A DNA stretch of 64,000 nt from Cyanophora paradoxa (GCA_004431415.1 QPMI01000477.1:186001-250000); one strand, 5' to 3'. Shown: positions 1 to 12,725, counted from the first letter of the stretch. Notes: a model not told the origin generated them from the sequence alone. Numbers and translations are program-made.

Positions 1-3000
1 CCGCTCCCCGGGGAACGTCACCGCCCCCAGCCGCGTCGGCTGCGCGCGCCGCCCGGCCGGCGTCCCATCAGAAGGGCTGAGTGCGAGGGAGATGGGGCGG
101 GCACCTTGCGGATGGCGACCTCGGAGGGCTGGCCGCTGCCGAAGAGCGGGGGCACGCGGAGGCAGATGGCGGGCAGCGCGCCGCCCTCGGGGCGCGGGTT
201 GTCCCAGCAGAAGGGCTGCCACTTGCGCGCCCCCACCACCAGCCGCCCCGCCGCCTCCTCCCCTGGTCGCCCGCGCACGCCGTAAGAGGAATCTTTTCAG
301 AGCTCGGGGCGGAGCGGATCGCACCCTCCTGCCAGACCTCGATCTCGACGGGGAGGTGGTTGGAGACGCGGAAGGGCGCCGTCTCCTCCCTGTCGAAGAA
401 GACGTGCAGGCACGGCCTGCGCCGCGCGACGCGGGGTCGAGGTTGAGGGGCGCGGCCGGCGGCGCGCGGGAGGAGAAGACGAAGCTCGAGCGGACCCCTG
501 GAGCTCGATGTAGATGGCGAGGAGGGCGGCGGGGGCGCCCGCCGCGTCCCGCAGCTGCAGCACGATGAGGTCCGCCTTCGAGACCGGCACCGGCGGCGAC
601 CAGTGGCTGTGCAAAAGCTACAATGAGCACGCGAGAGGCGCGGGGCGGGGCGGGGCGGGGCGGGCCTGAGGTTGTCGCCGGCGAGGCGGAGCTGGAGGGC
701 GCGCCTGCCCTCGCCCGGCCAGCGCCACACGTGCGTCTCCCCGGGCTGCAGCGCACGAGGGCGACGCGGTGCGGTGAGACGGACCGAGAACCGAAGCGAG
801 GGGAAGGGCGGGGCGGGGCGGGGGACCTGGAGGTGGAGGGAGGGGGCGACGTCGGCGTCGTCGTAGAGGACGGAGCGGGCGACCAGCGGCGGGCCGCTCC
901 GGTTCGTCACCACCCACTTCGGCAGCTGCGGGGCGGGGTCGAGGCGTTGGGCTGGGGTTGGGACTAGGTTGAGGTCTCAGGCACGCACGACGAGGGCGCG
1001 GCGGGTGAGGGCCGAGCCGGTGCCGATCCAGGCGAGGGAGGGCGGGTCCACCCACACGCCCACCTGCATCCAGGTTTCAGCGGGGGGGCCGAGGGCGTGG
1101 GCGTGGGCGGGGCGGGGCGGGGCGGGGCGGGGCGGGCCTCCTCGCCGGAGCGGTACTCGACGCGGGAGACCTCGTCCCGCCTCGCGTGGTCCGCGTCCGC
1201 CCTGCGGGCCACGCAGGCCAGCCGCCCCGCCCGTGCCCGTGAGCGGCGACGCGGGGAGGGGCGGGGCGGGGCGGGGCGGGGCGGACCCCTTCGGGGGCGG
1301 GATGACGAGCGTCGCGTCGTTGCCGTCCAGCGCCAGCGGCCGCGAGAAGCTTCCGGGGCGTTAGAAGCTTCGAAATTAAAGGCGTCAGGGGCGGGCGGAC
1401 CTGACGCGGGACTCGAGGCCCTCCATCTCGGCCGGCCGCGCCAGGCAGAGGCGCGCCGCGTGGATCGCCCCGCCCACGCCCCGCGTCCCCTCCGCCAGGA
1501 TCGGGAAGGGCGCCGACCCGCCCGGCGCGATGCTCAGCGGCGCGACGCCCTGCGGTGGCCCTTAATCAGCTGCCACCTGCAACCCCCCCGCCCCTCTTCG
1601 AAGCTGCGGCGGGCCTTGGAGCGGGCGTCGTAGGCGAGGAGGGGCTCGGCGGTGCGGTTGACGAGGAGGTAGGGGAGGACCAGCGCCGCCTTGCGCGTCG
1701 TCGAGACCACCGCTGCGCCCCCGCTGCGTGAGGCGCGCGGCGGAGGTGCGGAGGGCAGGAGCGCGGGGCACCGCCGATGGTGCCGCCGACGCGGTCCGGG
1801 AGCGAGGCGCGCCCGAGCTGCAGCCGTCATCGGAAACGCGGAAAGAGCGGAGGGCAGCGGGGGCCAGCGGGGCGCGGGAGCGGACCTGGCCCTCGGAGCG
1901 TGTGACGACGAAGAGGGCGACGCAGGCGCCGCCCCCGATGGGCGCCAGCACGCACCCCGCCCGGCTCGCCTCCCGGTACCGCCCCACCCGCACCTGTCTC
2001 CCGGGCGCTCGCGCGGAGCGTTCGAACAAGAAGCGGGGGGCGCACCGGGGGCCCGAGGGTCGCCGTCGGGAAGCGCTCGCCGTCGACGATGGCGACGGAG
2101 GCGGCCAGGCTCGCCAGCTGGCCCCCCGCCCCGCCCCCGCCGCGTCGTCGGAAAGGAAAGGCCGAGGGGAAGAGAGGGGTGCCACCTCGGCGTCGTCGAC
2201 GAAGACGGCGAGCTTGCGGCCGGGGGGGACGCGCCCGGCGCCGCGCTCGACGCCGCCCACGGTGAGCACCAGCGCGAGCTCGTAGGGCGTGCGGTTGCGC
2301 AGGGAGAAGGGCGCGCAGAGGTGCACGTGGGCGACGCCGCGGGGCACGCCCCCCGCCACGTTCCGCAGGTGAGCCACGCCCACGCCCTGGAGGAACGCAG
2401 GCTCGAGATCCGGCACGGCCCGGCACGGCAAGGCTTGGCGGGGCGGGGCGGACGCGGGTGTAGAGGCAGAAGAGCTCGCCGTCGCGCCTGGAGGTCATGC
2501 GCCGCATCTTGTCCGCCCGCTCCGCCGCCACCAGCGGCACTGCGCATACGCCCCCCGGCCCGTGAGGCGCGCCGGAGGAGAGAAGGGGAGGGGGCGACGG
2601 GGCGGGGCGGGGGGCGCACGGGGCGCGCTCCACTCCATCTCGAGGCCGGGGGCGTAGGGCCGCAGGGAGAGGTAGCCGCGGGCGAGGAGGACGGGGACGG
2701 GGATGGACCAGGGGAGGGCGCGCGGGTCGCGCCGCTCGGGCGGGGCCGGGGTGGGGGAGGCGGAGGGGGCGGGGGCGCCGCGCAGGGAGGAGCCGGCGAA
2801 GACGCCGCTGTCCTCCGCCGAGGGGCGCACGCCCAGCACCGAGAAGAACTGGCGCGCCTCGGGCCGCCGGCCCCGCCCGCCCGCCCGGTTCAGCGGCGGC
2901 GGCGCCAGGTCCGGGCCCGACCCGTGCTCCACGTCCAGCGGCCGCGCCGAGCCGTCCCTCGGCGCCCCGGGCGTCCTCGGCCGCAGCGGGTCCTGGGCAA

Positions 3001-6000
3001 AAACATCAAGAGACGCTGGATCGAAGGCCTCTCAGCGGACAGCGCGCACAGTCTCCTCGTCGGACCACCAGTCGGCGTCCTCGTGCCCGTCCGAGCCGCT
3101 CACCCGCACCTCGATCGGCACGGGGCACTGCGCGAAGAGAAGCTGAGGGGCGCGGAAAGCCGAGGAAGGCAGAGCAGAGAGAATCGGGCGGACGCGGTTG
3201 ACGAGGGCGAGGGCGGAGGAGACGGCGAGGAGGGTGCCCCCGAGGTCCCCCTCGAAGCGGACGTCCACGAGGATCGCCAGGCCGCCCTTCGTCCCGAACA
3301 GCGGCGACTCCAGCGTCGCGTCCTGCCCCGCCCCTCGAGGCGGGCGAGGCGCGAGGGCGGGGCGGCGCGCACGTCGGAGTGCCGGACGCTGGGGACGGGC
3401 AGCGCGTAGCGGCCGGCGACGCCGACGGGGACCCGCCCCCGCACCTCCTCGAAGTCTGCCGGGGGCCGCCTTCAGCGGGGCCGGGGCGGGGGCGGGGGCG
3501 AGGGCGGCGGGCTGCGCGCGTCCGCCGTGGGAGCGGAGGAAGAGCTGGAGGAGGCGGGGCCGGCCGCCCGGCTCGGAGCCCTTGATCAGGCACTCCGCCC
3601 GCGCCGCCACGCGCGTCAGCTGCGCCCCGGCGCCCGCCCCCGGGGTCGGCCGCAGGGAAGCCGAGCGAGGCGCAGAGCGGGCACCGCGTTGCGGTCGACG
3701 GCGCCCTGCTTGGCGGACGCCACGCGCTGGTCTGCGGTTTTCGCGCTTAGTCGACTTATGGCATCGGATTCTGGGCTCGAAGGCGGGGCGGGGCGGGGCG
3801 GGCCGGCCCAGGACGGCTCGTAGGAGAGGAGGAAGTAGAGGGCGACGCCGAGGCGGTTGACGAGGCGGTGGGAGCCGGCGGGGACCAGCGCCCGCCGCTC
3901 CGGCCGCAGCAGCTCCAGCTCCACCTGAGCGGACGAGGCGAGGAGGTGGGCGGGGCGGGGCGGGCGGAAGAAAGCTCGACGGGGCGGACCTCGTAGGCGC
4001 GCCAGGCCTTCTCCGCCTCGGCGGCCTCGCCCGGCGGGCCGGGGGCCACCAGCTCCTTCCCCTCCTGCCCGGCCGGCTGAGGGGGCGGGGCGCGATGGCG
4101 GCGGGCGCAGGCGGGGGGCGGGCCTGGCCGGGCGGGGCGAGCTCGGGCCCGACGTAGAGATGCCGGGAGGGGAGGCAGCCCGAGAGGGCCGTCACTGCCG
4201 CCCCGTGAGTCCCGTGGGAATCCGGGAATCTAGATCCGAGCGGGGCGGGCGCACCGGCCGCGTTCTCGAAGATGACGCGGGCGAGCAGCACGGCCGTCGA
4301 GGCCGCCACGGAGACGATGTTGGGGTTCACTGAGGGGGCGGAAATGTAATCCAAGGCAAACCATCCAACTTCTAAACTGCGGCACCGTTGAGGAGGACGC
4401 TCTTGGAGGAGACGGAGAGGGCGACGCGGGGCGGGCCGAGGGGCTCCGGGTCGATGCGCGCCACGCACGCCAGCTCCATCCGCTCCAGCACCTGCCCGCC
4501 CCGCGCCCCGCCCGCTCGAGCCGGGCCGGCGCTCGAGCTGGGGCGGGCGGCACCGGCTCGTAGACGTAGGTGTCCCCGTGGAAGCAGAAGGCGGAGAGCT
4601 GCGCCCGGCGAGTGCGAGTCGGGCCCGGGCGGGCGGCCCCCGCGGAACGCGGCGAATCATCTAAAGGCGCACGGCGACTTCGAGCTGCACGTCGACGCAG
4701 CCGTTGGCGGCCGCCAGCGTCCACTTCGGCACCTTCGCCGTCGCCTTCAGCTGCCGCCCCCGCCCCGCATCGGCTTCGGGCTTAAGCTCAAGCTTGGGGC
4801 GCGGACGAGGGGCCGGGCGTAGTCGTGCTCGTCGCGGTCGTGGCGCATCTCCACCTCCACCCCCTCCAGCGTCACGTCCACCAGCTGCCGGCGCGCCCCG
4901 CTGAGGGGAAGGGCGGCGAGGCGGGGCGGGCGGGCGCGAGGGGCGCGCACCACGAGGGAGGAGGAGCCGCCGGCCGAGTGCCCCGCCGCGTCGCCCGCCG
5001 GGGAGGAGGCGGGGGCGGAGGAGGGGCCGGCGGCGGCCCCGGGCTTCCCGGCCGGCTGCTGAGCGGCGGCCGAGGGCGGGGCTTCCATGCCAGGCAGGGG
5101 CGCCTGGCATCGAAGCAATCAAAGACGCGGAGAAAGAAGGGGGAGAGCGGAGGGCGGCGGGCCTCGACGACGGCCTTGGCGATGGAGAGGGCGGGGTTGA
5201 TGCGCTTGGGGCTCACCGCCAGCCGCACGGGCGAGACCCGGCCCCGCACCGCCTCCTGCCGCCGAGTTCTCGGCGGGCGGGCGGGCGGGGCGGGCGGGAC
5301 GGGGCGGGGCGGCTCGCCTGCATCTTTGTGGCAGAGCTCCAGACCTACGTGTGCGAGAACGTCAGAGATTCTCGGATGGTACGGGCAGATTTAGATTGCA
5401 GGACGCCGATGCGGACCTCGGCGGACATGGAGAAGGGCTCGAGGAGGGGCCCCTTCCCCGGCAGCAGCGCCCACGGGCCGCTCCCGACGGCCGCCCCGAC
5501 GCCCTCCGCCCGCAGCTGCGGGGCGGCATGATCCGCGGAACACGTGGTAGAAGCAAAAAAGGGGGGCGGGGCGGGCGCGGGGCGGACGGAGAGCATGGAG
5601 TAGAGGGGCACGCCGGTGGCGACGGCGAGCTGCGCCGCCGCCGCGTCCACAAGCTCCCCCCGCAGCTGCACCGACTGCGCCGGCGGGGGCGGGGCGGGGC
5701 GCGCTCAGCGGCGGGCGGGCCGGCGCGGAAGCGGAGGGCGCACCTCGATCCACGCGACGCCGGAGGAGGGCCCGTAGCGCCCCGCGGCGCCCTCCAGCAT
5801 CGCGCTCGCCCCGTTCTCCCACGCCGCTGCGTGGCGCCGTCGGGGGGCGCGCTTGCGGGGCGGGGCGGGGCCAGGCACCGTAGAAGGGGCCGGCCACGAG
5901 GTCCACGCGGATCTGCGCGATCGGCCGTGAGCGAGCGAGCGAGCGGCCCGCCCGCCCGTCCCAGTCGAGGCGGACCTCGACGGCCTCGGGCGGGGCGTGC

Positions 6001-9000
6001 CCGAAGGGCGGGAGGCCCTCGAACGCCCCCGCAACGTCCGCGCGCTCCACCTGCGCCCCCGCCTCGCGCCGCGCGGAGCGGGGCGGGGCGGGCAGGGTCG
6101 GGGAGAAAGAAGGGGGGAGGTACCGCGGCGCGGGCGCGGGAGGTGACGGCCGAGTGGGAGCGGACCGTCGCGAGCTCCCTGTCCGCTGCCGGCGGGGCGT
6201 GAGAAGGGCAGGGCGTGAGAGGCGGGGCGGCCTCGCGGGGCGCACCGGCGACGGGGGTGAGGTCGAGCATGCGGGTGAAGTACTCGGTCAGGTCGCCGGC
6301 CAGGGGCATCAGGACCTGCGCCGGCGGGAGGGCGCCCGGCCGCCGGCGTCGAAAGAAGCTGGAGCGGGGCGGGGCGGGGCGGGGCGGGGCGGACGGTGAG
6401 GGCGAGGCCGCGCAGACGGCCGTGGAGCTCGAGGGGGAGGCTCCCGCGGGCGCGGCCGGGGCGCGGGGCGAGACCGACGACGAGGCGGAGCTCGCAGAGG
6501 TCCTCCGGCACCGGCGCCCCGCCGCCAGCGCGTTCCGCCGCGACGCCCGCCGCGCCAGCGCCGCCCCATCGCTCGCCGGGCCGTCCCGCCCGCTCCTCGC
6601 CCGCCGCCGCCGCCGCCGCCGCTCCGCCGCGTGCCCGGGCGGGGGCCGGAGTGGGGATGGGGAGGTGGTCGGGCCCGCTGGCGAGGAGCGGGGCGGGGAG
6701 CGGTGCGCGCGGGCGGGGCTCGCGTCGACGATGAGCAGCGAGGCGAGGCGGGCGGAGAGTACGAGGTCGCCCAGCGGCCGCCCCACACGCCCACCGAGCC
6801 GCAGCGCGCACGAGAGCCCGCCCGCCTCCGCCCGCGCGATGGGCGCCCGGCCGAGCCGCAGGACCATCGCCACGCACCCGATTCGCGCCGAGCCCGTCAC
6901 CAGCGCCGGGCCCTCGAGCTCCGCGGAGCCCCCGCGGGGCCCCGAAGAGGCCCCGCGGGAGCGCCAGTGGGCCGCCGCCGTCGCCGCCGCCGCCGCGTGC
7001 CACCGCGCCGCCTGCGGGTCGGCCGCCCCCGCGCCGACGGCTCCAGGCTGCGGCTCCGCTCGCGGTGCCGGGCGCCGGCGGCTCCAGACTCTGCCGCCGC
7101 TCCCCGCGGGCCGGGCCGGCCCCCGGCGCCGGCGACGGCATCGGCGGCGGGCGCGGCGGCGGCTGGTACGAGCAGACGCAGCGCGCGCTGAACGCCTGGC
7201 GCGCAGAAAGGATAAATCACACAGAGGACGCGGCCAAAATACAATAAAATCAGTTAGGGACCTTGGCGTCGGAGAGGAGGATGGAGAGGGCGCGCTGGAG
7301 GGCCGGCGCCTCCGGGTCGTCGAACTGCGCCCCGCCTTAAAAAAGGGCCCCGCGGGGGTTCGAGCCCGCGCGCACCGCCTCGAGCAGGTCGCGGTGCGAG
7401 GGCGCCCGCGAGGGCGCCCGCGCGCTCGGCGGCCCCGCGCTCGCCGCCGTCCCGAGCTGACGCGGCTCTGAGGGGGGCAAACGAAGGGGGGGGGGGGGGG
7501 TACGTGTCGCACCACCTCGCTGGGGCGCTGGGAGGGGGCGGCGGGGGCGGGCGCCCCCTCCGGGTCCCCGTGCGTCTCCGCGAAGTCCCGGAACAGGACC
7601 ACCTCCTCGTAGCTCAGCTGGGGGGTACGCCTCAGCGCGGGGAGGGGGTACGTGCGCCCGCGGGGGGTACGGGGGCACCTGGGCCTCGATCTCGGCGAGG
7701 CGGGGCGGGGGGGCGAGGGGCTCCCCCTCGGCGAGGTGCCCCCGCCACAGCGGAGCGTACTCCGCCCGCAGCTGCCTCCTCGCCGCCTGCGAACGAAGCG
7801 TCGGGGGGAGGGGGGGCGGGGAATGGGGGGGGGAGAAAGCGTGGGGGGGTACCTGGAACGCCCAGGACCAGGGGGCGCGGCGGCGGGCGACGCCCCAGCG
7901 GACCATGCGCGCCGCGTACACGAACCACTCCCCTTCGGAGCGGGGTGAGCGAGGGCGGGGAAGGGGAGGGGGGAAAGCGGGGATGCGGACGTGGGGAGGC
8001 GTGCGGGGGCGAGCGGGGCCGGAGGGCGCCCCGCAGCGCGAAGAAGTCCGGCGCCTCGAAGAACCGCAGCGCCCGCATGAGCCCCGCCGCCTGCCGGGCC
8101 GGATCAAATCTCAAGAAAAGGGGGAGGGGGGAGGAGCCGGGGGTACCTGCTCGGGGTCGAGGGTGGCCTCCAGGGAGTCGATGTCGATGCGGAGCCCCAC
8201 CGCCCCCCGCGCCCTGCGCACCGGCGCGCGCTTAGGGCGAAATAGAGAGGAGGGGCAGGGGGGTACGGGGCGCACGGGTCCAGGGGGAGGTTCCCGAGGA
8301 GGGCCCCCGCGTCCAGGCTCGCGAGGCAGCTGGGGTACGGGGATCAGCGGGGGTACGTGTTTTCAGGACTACGTTTTTCAGCGGGGGAGGGGGGGGGTAC
8401 GGACTGGATCGAGAAGGGTTCGATGACCGTCCCGACGGGCCGCTCGGACTGCAGGCTCTGCTGGGGGTACGCGGTGCGCTGGGCGGGGGTACGGCGCACG
8501 GGCCAAGGGGGGGCGGGCCGGACGGGGGAGGACCCTGGAGGTGGCAGCGGTTCCACGTACCCCGAGACGCCGTCGATCTGCGGGGTACGGGATCGGACGG
8601 ATGCGAAAGCAATGGACGGACGGATTCGAAAGCGATGGAGGGGGTACGCGAACCCGCAGGTCCTTGTAGGCGATGGCGGGCCCGTGGAGGGAGGGGGCGG
8701 GCCCGGCGTCGGTGGCCGCGACGGGCCGTGCGTCGGGCCCGCCCGTCAGGAGCGAGAGCCGCTCGACCACCGCCCCGATCGCCACGGGGCGCTGCGCACA
8801 CACCGGTACCCCGGGTCGAACCCGGCGGGGGAGGGGGTACGGGGTTCGCGCGCCTCGGGGTCGACGAAGCGGTCCTCGTAGCGGACGTGTACCCGCTGGA
8901 CGCTCACGCGGACGGAGCCGACGGCGAAGGCGACGAGGGACGAGAGGAGCGGGCCCGCCTCCGCCGCCCCGTCCCCGCCGTCCGCTGCCCGGCGGCTCGA

Positions 9001-9506
9001 CTGCGCGGGCGGAGCGCGGGGCGCGGGGGGTACCGGGCGCGAGGAAGGAGCGGCGGAGGATCTCGTCGGCGAGGAGCCGCGCCTGCTTCAGGACGTCGAG
9101 CTCCACGTCCCCGGGCTGCGCGAGGATCAAATCCGGGGCGGGGATCGAATTCGGAGCCGCCCGCCCGCGCCTCCTTCTCGTTCGGGGCGAGGAGGAGGTA
9201 CACGTCGCGGGCCTCGAGCTCCACGCGCGCCCGCGCGAACTTCACGCGCAGCTTCAGCGACCCGAGGCGCCCTGCGGCGGCCGCGCGCGGCTCAGGGCGG
9301 CTCGACGCTCGCCGGGGGCGGCGCGGACCGTCGAGGAGGACGACGGGGAGCTGCTTCATGGCGGGGAGCTCGTTGAGCTTCTCGGGGTCGACCCCGACGT
9401 CCTCCACGGCGACCTCCCCGCTCAGCACGCTGACCTGCACCCCGCGCCCGTTGAAGCGCAGGTACGGCGCCACGCCGCCAAGCAGCTTCGTGATACTCCC
9501 GCCCAT
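1..9506 (-). CDS. VPS13: VPS13/chorein-type lipid transfer protein, 3' end outside window
   Basis: Likely a bridge-like lipid transfer protein acting at membrane contact sites. The start is ATG at 9506 (MGGSITKLLGGVAPYLRF). It opens a chorein-type N-terminus: a short helix, then 'GEVAVEDVGVDPEKLNEL', then 'GSLKLRVKFARARVELEARD' and 'VYLLLAPNEKE', which is the classic VPS13 order. Exons read by frame: 9329-9506, 9171-9271, 9034-9115, 8854-8984, 8654-8791, then many more. Exon 4 carries 'VRVSVQRVHVRYEDRF'; further on are 'VGTVIEPFSIQS' and, below about 2.5 kb, repeated 'NRT/NRS' strands (LPYLLVNRTAEPLLAYDA; PKWVVTNRSGPPL; HLCAPFSLRNRTPYEL) typical of the VPS13 adaptor-binding (VAB) region. C-terminal ATG2_C/DH-like parts are not in view. 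Introns are short, several with GC donors. The neighbour, an OSCA-like gene, is divergently transcribed. Family assignment is confident; the internal exon map between 1 and 8.4 kb is only partly resolved. Confidence 0.8.
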
Positions 9507-9977
9507 GGCCTCGCCCCGCACGCGTTCTCCGGCTCCGCCTCCGAGCGCTTAGTCGAAGCTAGAGCTCGCTTGAACCGACCATGCCGCTCGTGCGCCGGAG
9601 GCCGGAAACGTTAGCTACTCCGCTCTGCATGTACATTCATCGCGCTGCCGCGTGCGGCAGGGACGTGCCGCGAAGCGAGCACGGCGAGCCGCTCGTTTGA
9701 ACTCCGGACACCGCACGCGGTGCGAACGGCTGCGTCTCCTCGGCCTCGCGTTCGTTCTCGCACAGCTGCCGCCCCTAGCTGCCGTCCCGAAGGCTCAAGC
9801 TCCTGAAGGTCGCTGTACCCGGGACGGCAGGTCAAACCTCGAGCTCGGCAGAGCCAGCAGCTTCGGCGAGACGCGAAAACGATGCGAGAGCGATTTAGAG
9901 CGGCGTTTGCCGCGCCTCGGCCGATGCGATAGCGCTCACGTTCAAAGTGGGCCGGCTTTCGAGCGGAGGTCTTAGCC
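9507..9977. promoter_or_regulatory. Divergent intergenic region between VPS13-like and OSCA-like genes (copy 1)
   Basis: 471 bases separate two head-to-head ATGs, so the region must hold both promoters. No TATA box is obvious. It is nearly repeated at 21562-22050, with a few substitutions and a short replaced stretch around 9721-9790 versus 21778-21860. That shows the promoter was copied together with both gene 5' ends. Confidence 0.5.
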
Positions 9978-11982
9978 ATGCGGCGAGCTGCACGAGGGGC
10001 CCTGCGGGGCCTCTTGCTCGCCGCGTGCGGGGCGTGCGGCGCGGCGCAGCTGGTGGAGTCGACGCGGCCCTTGAACGTGCCAACGAACACGGGTGCGGCA
10101 GCGGCCTGGGATCCGGGCCGCTGTTTCGAGCGATCGATGCTTACGCGACGGCGGCGTGCAGAGCGGAGTATCGCCGCGCTCGCCAGCGACGTGGTGTTCG
10201 GGGTCTTCTTCCTGCTCCTCTTCCTCGTCCTGCGGATGCGGTACATACGCGTCTTCGAGCCGCGCGGTGCGTGCGCCGATAGCGCATTGGATCTCCCGCT
10301 CGGCGGCGGAGCCCTCGGCTGGGCCGACTTGGCTCACGGGCCGCCTCGCGCGTGCGGGGCAGACTTCCACGGGGCGGGGGGCGTGGCGACGTCGCGCCGG
10401 CTCTTCTCCGTCGTCAAGATCCTCTACGCGAGCGACGAGGCCTTCTTCCGCAGCGCCGGCCCCGACGTGTCAGCGCCCCCCGCCCGCGCGCCCCGGCCCG
10501 CCCGCCCGCCGGCGGCCGACGACGGCCGCGCAGCTTCATGCACTCGGTCTTCCTGCGCTCGGCGACGGCGGCGTGCCTGGCCATGGGCCTGCTGGGCGCG
10601 CTCCTCCTCTTCCCCGTGAACGCGACGGACGACTACCCCGTCGACCAGCGGGACCCCCCCGTCGGCGAGGGTCCGCCCCGCCCGCCCGCCTTCCCGCCCC
10701 CGCCGCCCCCGCAGCGCTTCGCGCGGCTCTGAATCCAGGCCCGACCAGCGGGGACCGTCCTGGAGTACGTTTCGATCTGGCGCGTGTGGGACGGCTCCCC
10801 GCGCTTCACCGCCCACGTGCTCTCCATCTTCATCAACGCCGGTACCCCTCTGCCCTGCCGGCCGCGCTCTCCCGCGGCCTTCCACCGATCCCTTTCGGCG
10901 CAGCCATCGTATGCTACGTCCTCCACAAGGACTATGGCACGGTACTCGTTTCCCCGCGAGAGCACGGTACCCCTCCGTACCCCCGCCGACGTCTCCCCCC
11001 CTCCCCCGCGCCGCATCCCAGTACGTTTGGACGAGGCTGCGCGTCTGCACGGAGCCACGGCCCCAGAATTACGCTGGTACCCCCTCCGCTCTCTCCGCGT
11101 TGCGTGTACCCCTGATCCGCACCCGGCAGTGCTGCTCACCGGGGTACCGAGCGAGAGGACGGACTCCGAGCTCCGCGACGGCCTCAACGCGCTCCTGCAG
11201 GGCGCGCCTGCACCCCTCCCGCGCCTCGTACCCCCGCCCCAACTCTGCCCAGGCTCGTGCACGGGGGTGGAGCGGGTGTACAAGGACCCACGCGCGGCCC
11301 CCGCCGCCGTCCGCGGCCCTCTCTCCCCCCACGGCCAGCAGCCGCCCTCCCCGCCCGGCGCCGACCCCGCCGCCGGAGCCGCCCCCGACACGCCCGAGGC
11401 GGTGCGCCGGCCACGCTCGGGCGCCCCGCCGCGGCCGACGCGGCGCGCTCCCGCGCAGGCGGGGACCCGCTCGCGCCCCGGGTCGCCGCGCCGGCCCCCG
11501 GCTCCTCCGCCGACGGCCTCCGCAAGCGCCGGCCCCACTTCACCAAGGCCCGCAGCGCCGTACCCCCCCTCCGCTCCTCCCCGGCTCCCCGCCGACGCCC
11601 GGGGCGCAGCTGGAGAGCTTGGCGATCCAGGGCGTGCCGCGGCGGAAGGGCGCCCCGGGGCCCGGGCCCCGCTCCCTCTTCTCCCTCCGCTCCTCCTTCA
11701 GGGCGAGCGTACCTCCCCCGCCCTCTTCCCCCCCCCCCCCCCGACGATCTCGTACCCCCGGGCAGGGGTCGTTCGGGTCGTCGCGGGTCTCGTCGGGCCC
11801 GAAGGCCTCCGCCGCCGACCTGGCCCTCGCCGGTGGCCCCGCCTTCAGGGCGAGCGTACCCCCCCCCCCCCGGCCCCTTCCCCGCCCCCCCCCCCCCCCG
11901 ACGATCTCGTACCCTGGGCAGGGTTCGTTCGGGTCGTCGCGGGTCTCGTCGGGCCCGAGGGCCTCCGCCGCCGACCTCGCCT
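9978..11982 (+). pseudogene. 3'-truncated duplicate of OSCA/TMEM63/CSC1-like channel gene
   Basis: Near-identical to the 5' half of the full-length gene at 22051. Exons by frame: 9978-10266, 10363-10468, 10534-10670, 10749-10841, 10904-10941, 11022-11076, 11130 onward. They encode a signal-like N-terminus (MRRAARGALRGLLLAACGAC), TM0 (SDVVFGVFFLLLFLVLRMRY), then 'LFSVVKILYASDEAFF', TM1 (LAMGLLGALLLFPVNATD), 'ATDDYPVDQRDPP', TM2 (AAIVCYVLHKDYG) and the start of the cytosolic loop (AVLLTGVPSERTDSELRD). Similarity to copy 2 ends near 11982, before any RSN1_7TM channel helices. The reading frame is still open through these exons, so a short product is possible, but no pore could be made. A 147-bp stretch inside it is duplicated in tandem (11696-11982) and is single in copy 2. 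Confidence 0.75.
11696..11982 (+). repeat. 147-bp internal tandem duplication within OSCA fragment
   Basis: Two units, 11696-11842 and 11843-11982, each start 'cttcagggcgagcgtacc', pass through a poly-C run, then 'gacgatctcgtaccc' and end near 'gccgccgacct'. The second copy of the gene (about 23765-23906) has only one unit. So this duplication arose in copy 1 after the segmental duplication, or was lost in copy 2. Confidence 0.7.
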
Positions 11983-12519
11983 CGATACTACTATTTATAG
12001 CGCTGCTGCTGCGGCACGTACTAGCGCAGGCCGCACAGGCGGCGAGCTTCAAGTTTTGCGGCACGAAAGGGGTTTGCCACAGACTGCCAGGCTGGCGCGC
12101 CCAAGTACCCTGAAATTTGTGTGACGGTAGACCCGGCACTGGCGGCATGTCTAGATCTTCCGGGCCGGTCGGTAGGACCAGTCTTCCGCTACTGCGCCGT
12201 ACCATGACAGCCCTACCGTAGTACTGTGTGTTATGGACGTGTTGCAAACCCGGACCCAGCCGGAGTCGAACCAACGTCGAAGGGGTGTCAAGGCGGCACT
12301 TCTAAATAGGCCATCTCGCGAGAGGCATGGCACCTCACACACACGCAACGTTGACATGTGGTAGCACCGCGCCTCACACGTGCACTGCACGCAACATGTG
12401 CCATGTGGTAGCAGTGCCGTACTACGGAGTCTACGTATACGGTAGCACCGCGCAGCATGCGCATGCATATCATCAGCAGCATACTACTAGTACCGGTATG
12501 TGCCAGTAGTAGAGCTTCG

Positions 12520-12725
12520 GCTCGAGCCGAGCCGGCTCGAGCGAGCCCGGCTCGAGTCGACCGTTTTCCGGCTCGAGCCGGCTCGTGGCGAGGGGCGGCT
12601 CGCTCGAGCCGGGGGCTCGAGCCGGGGGAAGGGGGCTGGCTCGAGCCAGGGGGTGCGAGCTAGGTCCGACGGTCGAGCCGCCCATGGCCAGCCGGCGCCG
12701 GGGCTCGAGCCGGGGGCCGGGGGGG
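12520..12725. repeat. Clustered palindrome GGCTCGAGCC
   Basis: The 10-bp self-complementary word GGCTCGAGCC and close variants occur over and over, separated by G-rich linkers. A second cluster lies at 13420-13503, so two clusters flank about 700 bases of ordinary sequence. Confidence 0.7.

Larger units (their letters stand above)
8717..11982 (+). repeat. Direct segmental duplication, copy 1 (about 3.2 kb)
   Basis: Contains VPS13-like exons 1-5 (part), the divergent promoter and the 5' half of the OSCA-like gene. It matches 20771-23906 in the same orientation with only scattered substitutions and small indels, including within introns. Left edge: shared sequence begins at a 'cgacgggcc' motif (8719 and 20773). 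Right edge: after 'gccgccgacctcgcc'. Confidence 0.85.

Noticed and set aside
1691-3409. Very long plus-strand frames across 1-8 kb
   Set aside because: They are Arg/Gly/Ala-rich shadows of the minus-strand VPS13 exons in GC-rich DNA, with no domain and crossing introns.
7340-7375. Second tRNA-like T loop (ggttcgagccc)
   Set aside because: Lies inside the VPS13-like gene and no cloverleaf can be completed upstream.
9507-9521. Start of the VPS13-like protein five codons upstream of MGGSITK
   Set aside because: That codon is GTG, not ATG; the ATG at 9506 (and 21561 in the copy) fits the chorein N-terminus.
12240-12310. tRNA-like T arm on minus (ggttcgactcc with TGGGTCC after it)
   Set aside because: No matching 5' acceptor strand, D arm or anticodon arm at the right distance.
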